64,000 nucleotides of DNA from Oscillospiraceae bacterium (GCA_021202155.1 JAJQDP010000023.1:1-64000), one strand, 5' to 3'; counted from the stretch's first letter, positions 41,985 to 52,023 are shown. A program made the numbers and translations. Notes: generated from the sequence alone by a model not told the origin.

Positions 41985-44900
41985 TTACTGCTGATTCGAT
42001 AGCTCGACCAGATAATCATATCTCGACTTAGCGTTTTCGACTGCGGAGTCGAAGAGCTTCTCAGCTCTGTCAGGATTGGAGCGTGCGAGAGAGTTGTATC
42101 TTACTTCTCCCATGAGGAAGTCCTTATACTCGGAAGTCGGAGCCTTGGAGTCGAGGTGGAACGGATTCTTGCCATCAGCCGCAAGTCTCGGGTCGTATCT
42201 GTAGAGGTGCCAGTAGCCTGCGTCAACAGCCTTCTTCTCCTCGGTCTGAGCGATGCTCATGCCGCCCTTGATACCGTGGTTGATACAAGGAGCGTAACCG
42301 ATGATGATGGAAGGTCCGTGATAGCTTTCAGCCTCTGCAATAGCCTTGATGCACTGGTTGTAGTCTGCGCCCATTGCAACGTGAGCTACATATACATAAC
42401 CATAGGTCATTGCAATGCCTGCAAGATCCTTCTTCTTGATAGCCTTACCGGCAGCCGCGAACTGAGCGATAGCACCAGTAGGAGTTGCCTTGGAAGCCTG
42501 TCCGCCGGTGTTGGAGTAAACCTCGGTGTCGAATACGAAGATGTTGACGTCGATGTTCTGAGCGATGACGTGATCAAGTCCGCCGAAGCCGATGTCATAT
42601 GCCCAACCGTCGCCGCCGAAGATCCACATTGACTTCTTTCTTAAGAAGTCCTTCTCCTTGAGTACTTCCAAAGCCTCGGGAGTACCAATCTTCGGGAGAA
42701 CTTCAACGAGCTTATCGGTAGCAACGCTGTTAGCCTGACCGTCATCTACGGTAGCAAGATATTCATCTACAACAGCCTTGCACTCGGGGCACTCAAGTGT
42801 CTCGGAGATCTTGTGGAGCTTAGCGATGTTTCTTTCACGGATGGTGTTCTGAGCGAGATACATACCATAACCAAACTCAGCGTTGTCCTCGAAGAGGGAG
42901 TTAGCCCAAGCGGGACCCTTGCCGGCTCTGTTAGTGGTGTAAGGAGTAGAAGGTGCACTTCCGCCCCAGATAGAGGAGCATCCGGTTGCGTTAGCGATAT
43001 ACATTCTGTCGCCATAGAGCTGAGTTACGAGTTTAGCATAAGGAGTTTCGCCGCATCCTGCGCATGCGCCGGAGAATTCGAGCATCGGCTGCTTGAACTG
43101 CGAGCCCTTGACGGTGGTATCCTTGAACTTAGCGTGAACCTCAGGCTTGTCGGCAAGAGTTCTTGCATAGTCGAATACTTCCTGCTGGGGCATCTCACTT
43201 TCAAGAGACTTCATAGAGAGTGCCTTTTCGCCCTTCTTGCCGGGGCATACGTTTACGCAAGAGCCACAGCCTGTGCAGTCGAGAGCGGACATAGTCATCA
43301 CGAAGTAGTAGCCGGGCATACCGGTTGCGGGCTTAGCCTTTGCCTTAGCCGCCTCAGGAGCGTTATTAAGCTCTTCCTCGGTCATGATTGAGGGACGGAT
43401 AACAGCGTGCGGGCAAACATAAGAGCAGAAGTTGCACTGGATGCAGTTGTCGGAATTCCATGAAGGAACGTCGATAGCGATTCCTCTCTTCTCGTAAGCG
43501 GCAGAGCCCTGCGGGAAGGTACCGTCAGCATTCTTAACGAACGTGGAAACAGGGAGCTTGTCGCCCTGCTGAGCGTTGCAAGGGATGAGGATGTCGTTGA
43601 CGAAGTTGACGAGGGTCTCGTTCTCGCCGGTAGCCTTAGGCATACCGATAGCAGAGTCAGCACTTGACTTCCAGGACTCAGGAACGCTTACTTCGACAAT
43701 CTGCTCACAGCCAGCGTCGATAGCATCGTGGTTCATCTTGACGATAGCTTCGCCCTTCTTTGAGTAAGAAGCGGTAGCGGCATCCTTCATGTACTGGATA
43801 GCCTCATCGATCGGGATGATGTTAGCAAGCTTGAAGAATGCAGACTGCAAAACAGTGTTGATTCTTGAGCCCAAGCCAATCTTCTTACCGATTTCGATAC
43901 CGTTGATGATATAGAACTTGATATTGTTGTCAGCGATATATCTCTTGACCTGTCCGGGGAGCTTTTCGTCTAACTCGTCTACTGTCCACTGGCAGTTGAG
44001 GAGGAAGGTTCCGCCGGGCTTTACGTCCTGAACTATATCGTACTTATTGATGTAGGATTCGTTATGGCAAGCGACAAAGTCAGCCTGGTTGATGAGGTAA
44101 GTAGACTTTATCGGAGTATCGCCGAAGCGAAGGTGAGAAACGGTTACACCGCCTGACTTCTTGGAGTCATAAGAGAAGTAAGCCTGTACATACTTGTCGG
44201 TGTGATCGCCGATGATCTTGATGGAGTTCTTGTTTGCACCGACGGTACCGTCAGAGCCGAGACCCCAGAACTTGCAGGAAATAGTTCCCTTAGGAGCGGA
44301 ATCAAGCTTGCCCTGAGACTTGAGCGAAAGATGAGTAACATCATCGTCAATGCCGATGGTGAAGGCGGGCTTGTAATCGTCACAGCATACGCAGTTGTCA
44401 TAAACAGCCTTGATCTGGTCAGGAGTGGTGTCCTTGGAACCAAGTCCGTATCTGCCGCCTGCAACAGGAACTGAAGCAAACTTAGAATTCTTAAGAGCCG
44501 CAACAACATCAAGATACAAAGGCTCGCCCATAGAGCCGGGCTCCTTGGTTCTGTCAAGGACAGAAATCATCTTGACGGTGTCAGGAATAGCCTCAACGAG
44601 CTTATCAGCAACGAACGGTCTGTAAAGTCTTACCTTGACAAGACCAAGCTTCTCGCCCTTGGCGTTCAGGTAGTCGATAGTCTCTTCAATTGTGTCACAG
44701 ACTGAACCCATAGCGACGATAACCTTTTCAGCATCGGGTGCGCCATAGTAGTTGAAGAGCTTGTAGTTAGTACCGATCTTAGCGTTGACCTTGTCCATAT
44801 ACTCCTCAACAATGCCGGGAACTGCATCATAGTAGGAGTTGCAAGCTTCTCTTGCCTGGAAGAAGATGTCGGGGTTCTGTGCAGAGCCTCTGAGAACCGG

Positions 44901-45536
44901 GTGCTCAGGGTTGATGGAGCGGCTTCTGAATTCTTCAAGAGCCTCCCAGTCGACCATCTCAGCAACGTCAGCCTTGTCCCAGGTCTCGATCTTCTGAATC
45001 TCGTGAGAGGTTCTGAATCCGTCGAAGAAGTGAAGGAACGGAACTCTTGACTTGATGGTTGCAAGGTGAGCAACAGTACCTAAGTCCATAACCTCCTGAG
45101 GGTTGGTGGAGCAGAGCATAGCAAATCCGGTCTGACGGCAGGCATAGATGTCTGAGTGGTCGCCGAAGATGTTAAGAGCGTGGGATGCAACGCATCTTGC
45201 AGAAACATGGATAACGCAGGGGAGAAGTTCACCGGCAATCTTGTACATGTTCGGGATCATCAGAAGAAGACCCTGAGATGCAGTGTAGGTGGTGGTGAGA
45301 GCACCGGCTGTAAGTGAGCCGTGAACTGTACCAGCGGCACCTGCCTCAGATTGCATTTCGGCAACTCTTACAGGAGTACCGAAGAGGTTTGTCTGTCCCT
45401 TTGCCGACCATGTGTCGGTTACCTCTGCCATAACGGACGAAGGTGTGATGGGATAGATGGCAGCTACTTCTGTGAACGGATATGACGCCCAAGCGGCAGC
45501 ATTGTTGCCATCCATTGTTTTCATTTTTCTTGCCAT
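41985..45536 (-). CDS. nifJ: Pyruvate:ferredoxin (flavodoxin) oxidoreductase
   Basis: 1183-residue single-chain PFOR oxidising pyruvate to acetyl-CoA, CO2 and reduced ferredoxin; central to anaerobic energy metabolism. Start set at 45536, where AAGGAGGATTTTTA precedes ATG; an earlier in-frame ATG (45620) lacks this. Motifs: N-terminal pyruvate-binding domain (YPITPSSVMAEVTD), two 4Fe-4S clusters in CIQCNFCSYVCPHAVI and CTGCGSCVNVCPG, a third-cluster/TPP region CAGCGETPYAKL, and TPP-Mg GDGWAYDIGFGGLDH with YSNTGGQASKATP. Single gene ending in its own terminator. Confidence 0.97.
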   Translation of the reverse strand: MARKMKTMDGNNAAAWASYPFTEVAAIYPITPSSVMAEVTDTWSAKGQTNLFGTPVRVAEMQSEAGAAGTVHGSLTAGALTTTYTASQGLLLMIPNMYKIAGELLPCVIHVSARCVASHALNIFGDHSDIYACRQTGFAMLCSTNPQEVMDLGTVAHLATIKSRVPFLHFFDGFRTSHEIQKIETWDKADVAEMVDWEALEEFRSRSINPEHPVLRGSAQNPDIFFQAREACNSYYDAVPGIVEEYMDKVNAKIGTNYKLFNYYGAPDAEKVIVAMGSVCDTIEETIDYLNAKGEKLGLVKVRLYRPFVADKLVEAIPDTVKMISVLDRTKEPGSMGEPLYLDVVAALKNSKFASVPVAGGRYGLGSKDTTPDQIKAVYDNCVCCDDYKPAFTIGIDDDVTHLSLKSQGKLDSAPKGTISCKFWGLGSDGTVGANKNSIKIIGDHTDKYVQAYFSYDSKKSGGVTVSHLRFGDTPIKSTYLINQADFVACHNESYINKYDIVQDVKPGGTFLLNCQWTVDELDEKLPGQVKRYIADNNIKFYIINGIEIGKKIGLGSRINTVLQSAFFKLANIIPIDEAIQYMKDAATASYSKKGEAIVKMNHDAIDAGCEQIVEVSVPESWKSSADSAIGMPKATGENETLVNFVNDILIPCNAQQGDKLPVSTFVKNADGTFPQGSAAYEKRGIAIDVPSWNSDNCIQCNFCSYVCPHAVIRPSIMTEEELNNAPEAAKAKAKPATGMPGYYFVMTMSALDCTGCGSCVNVCPGKKGEKALSMKSLESEMPQQEVFDYARTLADKPEVHAKFKDTTVKGSQFKQPMLEFSGACAGCGETPYAKLVTQLYGDRMYIANATGCSSIWGGSAPSTPYTTNRAGKGPAWANSLFEDNAEFGYGMYLAQNTIRERNIAKLHKISETLECPECKAVVDEYLATVDDGQANSVATDKLVEVLPKIGTPEALEVLKEKDFLRKKSMWIFGGDGWAYDIGFGGLDHVIAQNIDVNIFVFDTEVYSNTGGQASKATPTGAIAQFAAAGKAIKKKDLAGIAMTYGYVYVAHVAMGADYNQCIKAIAEAESYHGPSIIIGYAPCINHGIKGGMSIAQTEEKKAVDAGYWHLYRYDPRLAADGKNPFHLDSKAPTSEYKDFLMGEVRYNSLARSNPDRAEKLFDSAVENAKSRYDYLVELSNQQ

Positions 45537-45728
45537 TAAAAATCCTCCTTGATTGATAGGATAGTTTTGAATAAGTGTTATGGTGCAAGCATTTATGCTT
45601 GTAAGCACAACTGTACACATTGTATTTTATCACAATCTCGTGAAATAGTAAAGAGGAAATTGGGCTTTCAGAGAGATTTTTTTGCGATTTTTCTTTGACT
45701 TGACGCAAGTTTTATGCCGATGCGTAAT

Positions 45729-45762
45729 AAAAAAGCGTCCACAGTTTCCTGTGAACGCCTTA
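45729..45762 (-). terminator. Intrinsic terminator after the foldase-like gene
   Basis: On the minus strand GGCGTTCACAG GAAA CTGTGGACGC with one bulge, followed by TTTTTT. Confidence 0.88.
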
Positions 45763-45781
45763 ATATCAGCTTTATTATAAA

Positions 45782-46936
45782 TCAATCCATTCCGAGAGCT
45801 CTCTCGGCGGTGTAACGCTTGATTGATCTTTCGTTGACCTCTACCTCATAGGTAGCAAGCTTCTCGTTGATGAGGGTGGTGTAATCCTCGTCAAAGAGAG
45901 CTTCCAGGTAGGAGTCTCTGTTAGCCTCATAGAGGTCGTCGCGCTCCAAGATGTCGAGTCTTTCGACGAGGTAGAAGCAGGTGTCGTCCTGAATGACGGT
46001 GTACTCGCCGACGTTGCAGACGGTGAAGACGTAGTTGATGAACTTTTCGCTCGGAGAAGTGGCTTCGATGCTGTAGATGTACTCGTTGGCGTACTCGTCT
46101 ACTTCCTCGTCCTCGGTATCCTCAACCTCAACCTCTTCCGCTTCTTCCTCGGCTTCCTCGGCATCTTCATCGGTGTCCTCGGAGTCCTCGTCCTCTTCTT
46201 CAGCCTCAGCCGCCGCTAATATCTCAGCGTACTCGGCGATAAGGTCGTCCATGGACTCGCCAGCCTCAGCTCTTTCGAGGTAGGAATTAGCGATTTCAAG
46301 CATCTCAGCCTTGTAGTCCTCGTCGATAGCATCGTCCGCACTCTCGGAGAACTCAAATGTGATGTACTTGATTCTTACGTAGTTCTCTTCAAGGTAGTCC
46401 TTGATGTCGTCCTCGGTTGTGCCGTTAAGACCGCCGACCTCATAGTAGGCGTTGAAGACGTCCTCCTCCATCATGGTGATGATGGCGACCTTCTCAATTG
46501 TCTCCTCGGAGATTCCCGCCGCTTCATAGGTGTCGCCGTAGGACTCCCAGGTGTTCGCAACAGAGGTCTCGATGTTTGCAAGCTCAGTCTCCGAGAGCTC
46601 AAGTCCGAGCTCGTCAAAGAGCTTTGAAATAACAACATACTGTTTGCACATGTCAACGGCGTAGTCGCTCATGTAATCGGACATAGACTGACCGTTGATG
46701 GTTTCGTCAAGCAGGGAATAACCAAATAGATAGTAATAGTAATAGGTCGTGTCCTCCTCAGCGAGCTCGTAAACACCCGCGGTGTAGCCAGCGCCCTGAT
46801 AGTAAATGTACATGCCGGCGTTGACGGTAACGTCGTCAACCTTGACAATCCAGGTGGTGTCGCCACATCCAGTCATGGAGAATATGACCGTAAAAATCGT
46901 CAGAAAGACGAGTGCTTTTCTTAACAACTTGTTCAT
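45782..46936 (-). CDS. PrsA/SurA-like foldase lipoprotein
   Basis: 384 residues, lipoprotein signal with Cys24 (IFSMTGCGDTT). An N-terminal helical chaperone-like region (about 30-190: KVDDVTVNAGMYIYYQGAG, long helices, YVRIKYITFEF) resembles SurA_N/PrsA proteins that assist folding of exported proteins. The expected parvulin PPIase core is interrupted by a very acidic stretch (about 240-285, nearly all Glu/Asp/Ala), after which IQDDTCFYLVERLD resembles the last PPIase strand. PPIase activity is therefore doubtful. A cyclophilin-type PPIase gene lies just upstream, about 90 nt away. Confidence 0.7.
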   Translation of the reverse strand: MNKLLRKALVFLTIFTVIFSMTGCGDTTWIVKVDDVTVNAGMYIYYQGAGYTAGVYELAEEDTTYYYYYLFGYSLLDETINGQSMSDYMSDYAVDMCKQYVVISKLFDELGLELSETELANIETSVANTWESYGDTYEAAGISEETIEKVAIITMMEEDVFNAYYEVGGLNGTTEDDIKDYLEENYVRIKYITFEFSESADDAIDEDYKAEMLEIANSYLERAEAGESMDDLIAEYAEILAAAEAEEEDEDSEDTDEDAEEAEEEAEEVEVEDTEDEEVDEYANEYIYSIEATSPSEKFINYVFTVCNVGEYTVIQDDTCFYLVERLDILERDDLYEANRDSYLEALFDEDYTTLINEKLATYEVEVNERSIKRYTAERALGMD

Positions 46937-47029
46937 TTTAAAGAAGTCCTTTCAGATGGGGAATTCGGCGAAAAGCCGATAACTAATATAGTATACAACA
47001 TTTTCGCGGATTTGTCCATACTAAATTTA

Positions 47030-47896
47030 TTATTCTGTGTCAGTTTCTTCACTGGTTGACGAATCGTCCTCCGACGCCTCATCATCAGCTGTGTCAACCG
47101 GTATGCCATAGACCTCAGCAGGTGCTTCGCCATAGGTTGTGATATACGCTCTTTCGATGACTATATCGCTTGCCGGCTGATATGTGTCTAAGGTTTCCGC
47201 ACTCATAATCTCTTCAAACACGTCCCAGCCGTCGTAGACCTGGGCGAAAACAGTGTATTTCTGAGTGAAGTTCGGGATTCCACCGTATTCCGCGTAGACA
47301 GAACCCAATGCATCGCCGTAGCTTCTTTTCAGCGCGCTCTCGTCCATATAGATGTCGTCGATGTCGTTTATGAAGAAGAAGGTTGAGCCGGCGCAGTTCT
47401 TCTGGAACGGCCACATTCCTGTTGTCCCGACGAACGACGCCATAGAACCCTTTATCGTCCAGAGCTTGTCGGAGATTTCCGCCTCAAACGCGCTTTCGTC
47501 CGCACCCTCGTTGTCACCGTTCGGGTCAGCGTCGGGAGTTCCTCCCAAAGCATAGGCGGAATCGACGACAGCACAGATATAGGTACCGTCATAGTAGCCT
47601 GACTCAACAAGACCGGTGAAGTACTCATAGTATTCGGGCACTTCCTCCGGATACAAAACAGCCGAAATTGAGCCGAGATTTGTCTCAAATACCACAACCG
47701 GGTTGTCGTCCTCCGGCTCTTCAAGCTGGATGAAATCTATCTCATCGGGAATTCCTATCTGTCTTGCACCCGCAAGCCAGATGAGAAGCACAAACACTAA
47801 TATTACAATTATCGCGACAAGAGAAACTCTGAAATACTTTCTGAAAGCAGGGGAGTTCAGCGGATTTTTCTTTTTAGGGTTTTCGTAATCTGCCAT
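47030..47896 (-). CDS. Membrane-anchored cyclophilin-type peptidyl-prolyl isomerase
   Basis: 288 residues. Short basic cytoplasmic tail, one membrane helix (about 25-43, VAIIVILVFVLLIWLAG), then a cyclophilin domain outside (about 66-260): VVFETNLGSISAVLYPEEVP, a central GSMASFVGTTG and STFFFINDID, and YTVFAQVYDGWDVFEEI. The catalytic Arg of eukaryotic cyclophilins is not obvious (YICAVVDSAYALGG in its place), so catalysis may be weak. C-terminal acidic Ser/Thr tail. Probably helps fold exported proteins with the foldase-like lipoprotein encoded next. Confidence 0.85.
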   Translation of the reverse strand: MADYENPKKKNPLNSPAFRKYFRVSLVAIIVILVFVLLIWLAGARQIGIPDEIDFIQLEEPEDDNPVVVFETNLGSISAVLYPEEVPEYYEYFTGLVESGYYDGTYICAVVDSAYALGGTPDADPNGDNEGADESAFEAEISDKLWTIKGSMASFVGTTGMWPFQKNCAGSTFFFINDIDDIYMDESALKRSYGDALGSVYAEYGGIPNFTQKYTVFAQVYDGWDVFEEIMSAETLDTYQPASDIVIERAYITTYGEAPAEVYGIPVDTADDEASEDDSSTSEETDTE

Positions 47897-48017
47897 TTAT
47901 CTTTCCTTTCTGTAGGGTAATAATCACATTATAATAGAAATATTACCCCGAAAGAACCCTAAAGTCAAGTGCCGAGGATAAATTTTCATCAAACTTTGCG
48001 ATTAAAATTCTATCATC

Positions 48018-49433
48018 TCAGATTTTCTTTACGACTGTGCCCTGCCTTGTCTCCTCAACGGAATATCCGAGGGCTGTAATCTTAGCTCTCAGCTCGTCTG
48101 CAAGCGCGAAATTCTTCTCTTTTCTTGCCGCCTTGCGCTGTTCCAAAAGCTCGGCGACTTCAGAGGGAAGCTCCTCCTGTTCTGAACTACTGCCCGCCGA
48201 AAGCTTCTCGGCGTGCTCCACAAGCCCAAGTGACAGTACTCTGTCAAAGTCCTTTATGAGAGCAAGCTTTGTGGCATCATTCGTATCAGCCTTCAGAACG
48301 TCATAGAGAGCAGTTACTGCCAGGGAAGTGTTCAGGTCGTTGTCAAGGGCGTCTGTGAACGACTTCTTGAGTTCATTGAATGCATTCTCGTCAATACTGC
48401 CGTTAGCCTTAAGAAGGGCGGCTATCCTCTGGATAAGCTTTGAGTATGCCGAAGCGGCGTTGTCTAAATTCGGGTATGAGAATACAAGAGCCTTACGATA
48501 GTGCGACTGCAGGCAGTAGAATCTGTATACAATCGGGTCGTAGCCCTTCTCTTCAAGAAGCGAAACGGTCAGGAATTCGCCCTTTGATTTCGACATCTTC
48601 CCGCCCTCGGTGTTTAAGTGGCGGACGTGGAACCACTGCGGGCACCATGGATGCCCGAGATACGACTCCGACTGCGCAATCTCGTTCGTGTGATGCGGGA
48701 AAGCGTTGTCGATTCCGCCGCAGTGGAGGTCAAGGTATTCGCCATTATTCAGCATACTTATGCAGGAGCACTCGATGTGCCAGCCGGGGTAGCCGACTCC
48801 CCAAGGTGAATCCCACTTTAATTCCTGATCCTCAAATTTCGATTTTGTGAACCAGAGGGCAAAGTCGGTCTTGTTTCTCTTTGAGAGGTCAGCCTCAACT
48901 CCCTCGCGGACGCCGACAGCTAAGTCCTCCTCGTCAAAGTCGTTGAAGACGTAGTACTTGTCAAGTTTTGAGGTGTCGAAGTAGACATTTCCGCCGGAAA
49001 GGTAGGCATAGCCCTTGTCGATGAGGATGCCGATAACCCGGATGAATTCGTCGATGCATGAGGTCGCCGGCACAACGGTGTCGGGGATTTTAATATTGAG
49101 CTTCTGGCAGTCCTTGAAGAAAGCGTCGGTGTAGAATTTCGCTATTTCCATGACCGTCTTGTGCTCTCGCTTTGCACCTTTGAGCATTTTGTCGTCGCCG
49201 GTGTCGCCGTCACTCGTCAGATGCCCGACGTCGGTGATGTTCATAACTCGGTTGACTTTATAGCCGGCGTAGGAGAGGTACTTTTCAAGCACGTCCTCCA
49301 TGATATATGAGCGCAGGTTTCCGATGTGCGCATAGTGATAGACGGTCGGTCCGCAGGTGTACATCTCAACCTTCCCCGGCTCGTGGGTTATAAATTCGTC
49401 TTTAGTTCTTGTGAGAGAGTTATACAGCTTCAT
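48018..49433 (-). CDS. cysS: Cysteinyl-tRNA synthetase
   Basis: 471 residues, class I aaRS. Zinc-ligand Cys in YTCGPTVYHYAHIGN (which includes the HIGN signature), further zinc ligands in WHIECSCIS and HHTNEIAQSE, KMSKSKGEF signature for ATP binding, and a C-terminal helical anticodon domain (EQRKAARKEKNFALADELRA). Charges tRNA-Cys. It is 11 nt after cysE, under the same T-box, so both respond to uncharged tRNA-Cys. Confidence 0.97.
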   Translation of the reverse strand: MKLYNSLTRTKDEFITHEPGKVEMYTCGPTVYHYAHIGNLRSYIMEDVLEKYLSYAGYKVNRVMNITDVGHLTSDGDTGDDKMLKGAKREHKTVMEIAKFYTDAFFKDCQKLNIKIPDTVVPATSCIDEFIRVIGILIDKGYAYLSGGNVYFDTSKLDKYYVFNDFDEEDLAVGVREGVEADLSKRNKTDFALWFTKSKFEDQELKWDSPWGVGYPGWHIECSCISMLNNGEYLDLHCGGIDNAFPHHTNEIAQSESYLGHPWCPQWFHVRHLNTEGGKMSKSKGEFLTVSLLEEKGYDPIVYRFYCLQSHYRKALVFSYPNLDNAASAYSKLIQRIAALLKANGSIDENAFNELKKSFTDALDNDLNTSLAVTALYDVLKADTNDATKLALIKDFDRVLSLGLVEHAEKLSAGSSSEQEELPSEVAELLEQRKAARKEKNFALADELRAKITALGYSVEETRQGTVVKKI

Positions 49434-49444
49434 TTTAATGTCTC

Positions 49445-50098
49445 CTATTTCTTGATTTCTTTGAGTTTATTTTCGAGCTCAGTGATTCGCTCGTTCTGTT
49501 TCTCAAACTCCGCCGCAACGGGGTCTGGGATGTGAACCTGGTCTAAGTCCTGAGTTACTTTAATTCCGTTTCTCTTTGCGATTCTGGCAGGAGCTCCGAC
49601 CGCAGTACAGTTGTCAGGAATTTCGCTTAAGACCACCGCGTTAGCCGCAATTTTGACATTGTCGCCAATCCTGAACGGTCCCAAGACCTTTGCACCGCAA
49701 CCGACCATGACGTTGTTGCCTAAGGTCGGGTGACGCTTCCCCTTGCTTCTGCCGTTTCCGCCGAGGGTTACGCCTTGGTAGAGCAGGCAGTCGTCACCGA
49801 TTTCGGTGGTCTCACCGATTACGACTCCCGAGCCGTGGTCGATAACAAGCCTTTTACCGATGGTCGCGCCCGGGTGAATCTCAATTCCGGTGAGGAATCT
49901 TGCAAGCGTTGAAATCATCCTTGCCGAGAGATAGTACTTCTTTTTGTGAAGGGCATGGGCGACGCGGTACGCCGTTATAGCGTGAAGCCCCGACGAGGTG
50001 AGAAGAATCTCAAGCGTGCTCCTTGCCGCGGGGTCGCGGTCCTTTATTGCCTGGACGTCCTCTGATAAAGCCTTTAAGATATAGTGCAATGCAATCAC
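49445..50098 (-). CDS. cysE: Serine O-acetyltransferase
   Basis: 217 residues; makes O-acetylserine, the cysteine precursor. An N-terminal helical region (about 1-60) leads to the left-handed beta-helix of hexapeptide repeats ([40 protein letters not shown]). Catalytic His in DHGSGVVIG and the acetyl-CoA region [20 protein letters not shown] are present. C-terminal extension is charged and coiled-coil-like ([16 protein letters not shown]). First gene after the cysteine T-box. Confidence 0.96.
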   Translation of the reverse strand: MIALHYILKALSEDVQAIKDRDPAARSTLEILLTSSGLHAITAYRVAHALHKKKYYLSARMISTLARFLTGIEIHPGATIGKRLVIDHGSGVVIGETTEIGDDCLLYQGVTLGGNGRSKGKRHPTLGNNVMVGCGAKVLGPFRIGDNVKIAANAVVLSEIPDNCTAVGAPARIAKRNGIKVTQDLDQVHIPDPVAAEFEKQNERITELENKLKEIKK

Positions 50099-50123
50099 TC
50101 CATAGATATATTTTTAGGGAAAC

Positions 50124-50408
50124 AAAAACCGCCTGCCGAATAGCACAACGCTAAACGGGAGGCGGTAATAATCGCGGTTCCACTCCGATTTGTAACTTGG
50201 TTGCCATGAATGGCATTCGCCTTAACGCGGCAAGACGCAGAAGCCTACTATGTTTTCAGCTCCCAAGCTCCCGGACGCACTTCACATAACTTCCCTCGGA
50301 GACTTCCCACCGCCGTCTCTTCTCTTTGCAGGGTGCATTATGCTACTCTTTCCGTTCAACGCCTTTATCTATCCTATGCAGTATATCACTTTCCGGTGAC
50401 AATTGCAA
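50124..50408 (-). promoter_or_regulatory. Cysteine T-box leader and promoter of cysE-cysS
   Basis: Read on the minus strand: promoter TTGCAA (50408-50403), 17-bp spacer, TATACT (50385-50380); stem I with GAGTAG bulge-like sequence; candidate specifier TGC (50239-50237) followed by G, a cysteine codon; T-box core GAGTGGAACCGCG (50185-50173); and terminator ACCGCC...GGCGGTTTTTG (50166-50124). Uncharged tRNA-Cys would favour the antiterminator. The T-box core is firm; the specifier assignment is supported by the downstream genes. Confidence 0.93.
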
Positions 50409-50416
50409 GAGCTTTT

Positions 50417-51046
50417 TTACTTGGTTCCGAAAATTCTGTCGCCAGCGTCGCCGAGACCAGGGACGATGTAGCAGTCATCGTTGAGTTTCTCGTCAAGGTT
50501 ACCGCAGTAGATTTCAACGTCCGGGTGAGCCTCGGAAAGAGCCTTCAAGCCCTCGGGAGCGGCTATTATCGACATGAACTTGATGTGCTTGCCGCCACGC
50601 TCCTTGATAAGGTTGATAGCGTCGACAGCCGAGCCGCCGGTAGCGAGCATCGGGTCGAGGACAATTATCGTTCTGTCGCCGATATTGTCAGGCAATTTGC
50701 AGTAGTATTCATGGGGAATGTGGGTGACTTCATCGCGGTACATTCCGATGTGACCGACCTTGGCGGACGGAACGAGTGCCAAAATTCCACTGACCATTCC
50801 AAGACCGGCTCGTAAGATAGGGACGATAGCTAATTTCTTTCCCGAAACAACAGGAGCCATAGTCTTGCAGATAGGAGTCTCGACCTCAATCTCCTCCAAT
50901 GGAAGGTCTCTTAGTGCCTCGTAGCCCATGAGCATAGCGATTTCCTCGATGAGGGTTCTGAAATCCTTGGTGCCGGTGGACTTGTCCCGGAGCAGGGAAA
51001 TCTTGTGCTTGATAAGCGGGTGATCAAAAATAGTTATATTTGCCAT
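50417..51046 (-). CDS. upp: Uracil phosphoribosyltransferase
   Basis: 209 residues, uracil salvage: uracil + PRPP to UMP. Start ATG 51046 behind GGAGGAGAGATACC. PRPP-binding motif [17 protein letters not shown]-terminal [19 protein letters not shown] and C-terminal [13 protein letters not shown] are diagnostic for Upp. Standalone gene transcribed away from the metallophosphoesterase gene. Confidence 0.97.
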   Translation of the reverse strand: MANITIFDHPLIKHKISLLRDKSTGTKDFRTLIEEIAMLMGYEALRDLPLEEIEVETPICKTMAPVVSGKKLAIVPILRAGLGMVSGILALVPSAKVGHIGMYRDEVTHIPHEYYCKLPDNIGDRTIIVLDPMLATGGSAVDAINLIKERGGKHIKFMSIIAAPEGLKALSEAHPDVEIYCGNLDEKLNDDCYIVPGLGDAGDRIFGTK

Positions 51047-51079
51047 GGTATCTCTCCTCCATGAGTTTTATTCAATATT

Positions 51080-51108
51080 ATTGTAGCACTTTTTCCGGGA
51101 AAAGACAA
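51080..51108 (-). promoter_or_regulatory. Promoter of upp
   Basis: On the minus strand TTGTCT (51108-51103), 17-bp spacer, TACAAT (51085-51080). Confidence 0.75.
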
Positions 51109-51129
51109 TACCGCCGCGCAAAAATATCG

Positions 51130-51158
51130 TTGAAAAATGTGGAACTTTATGCTACAAT
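51130..51158 (+). promoter_or_regulatory. Promoter of the metallophosphoesterase gene
   Basis: TTGAAA (51130-51135), 17-bp spacer, TACAAT (51153-51158). Confidence 0.75.
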
Positions 51159-51187
51159 GTCTCTTAGAATCATGAGAGGAGACCAAA

Positions 51188-52015
51188 ATGCAGAAATCAA
51201 AGAAGACAAAATCGATATTAGCACTGTCCGCAGTAGCAATCCCTGCGGCAATAGCGTACTTTCTATACGAGAACAACCGCCTGACCGTCTCTCGGTATAC
51301 TTTCGAGAGCGGTAAGCTCCCGCAGAGCTTCGACGGCTTTAAAATAGTCCACCTTTCCGACCTCCACAACAAGTCTTTCGGGAGGGGAAACTGCCGGCTT
51401 TTAGAGCTCATAAGGCTTCAGAATCCCGACATCATCGTAATCTCCGGCGACCTCATCGACTCCCGCCATACAAATAAAAAAATCGCTCTCGACTTTCTTA
51501 GAGACGCGACCGAAATAGCTCCCGTATTCTACACCACCGGCAACCACGAGGACAGATTCCCAGAAGACGAGATGGCTGAGTTCCTCCGTGACGCCGAGGC
51601 GACCGGTGCAAACGTGCTGACAGAGCACCTTGTGACCTTTTACCGCGGCGATGAGAAGATTTATCTCTGCGGAATCGCCGACAATCTCAGATGCGGGGAG
51701 AATCTTAAGTACCTGATGAAGGACACCGGCGATAGTCTGACGCTTCTCCTGTCCCACCGTCCACAGTTCGGAAGGCTCTATCAGAGATGTGGCGCAGACC
51801 TCACCTTTACCGGTCACGCCCACGGCGGACAGATGAGAATCGGAAGCCTCAGCATAGTCTCCCCTGACCAGGGACTCTTCCCGAGATATACCGAAGGAAT
51901 CCACCATTTCGGCGACAGTGCCACAGTAATCAGCCGGGGCTTGGGCAATAGCCTCATCCCCACAAGAATCAATAATCCGCCGGAAGTGGTTGTTTGCACC
52001 TTGAGGCGGAAGTAG
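51188..52015 (+). CDS. Membrane-anchored calcineurin-like metallophosphoesterase
   Basis: 275 residues. N-terminal anchor helix (ILALSAVAIPAAIAYFLY). The full metal-ligand set of the calcineurin-like phosphoesterase fold follows: HLSDLHNKSFG, ISGDLIDSR, TTGNHEDRF, LLSHRPQF and FTGHAHGGQMR. Similar to YkuE/YaeI-type enzymes; substrates in that group include lipid A precursors in other bacteria and are unknown here. GAGGAGACC precedes the ATG. Divergent from upp. Confidence 0.9.
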   Translation: MQKSKKTKSILALSAVAIPAAIAYFLYENNRLTVSRYTFESGKLPQSFDGFKIVHLSDLHNKSFGRGNCRLLELIRLQNPDIIVISGDLIDSRHTNKKIALDFLRDATEIAPVFYTTGNHEDRFPEDEMAEFLRDAEATGANVLTEHLVTFYRGDEKIYLCGIADNLRCGENLKYLMKDTGDSLTLLLSHRPQFGRLYQRCGADLTFTGHAHGGQMRIGSLSIVSPDQGLFPRYTEGIHHFGDSATVISRGLGNSLIPTRINNPPEVVVCTLRRK

Positions 52016-52023
52016 TCGACAAT

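Noticed and set aside
45537-45620. 28-residue N-terminal extension of PFOR
   Set aside because: Not part of the PFOR family and bypasses the AAGGAGGAT site before 45536.
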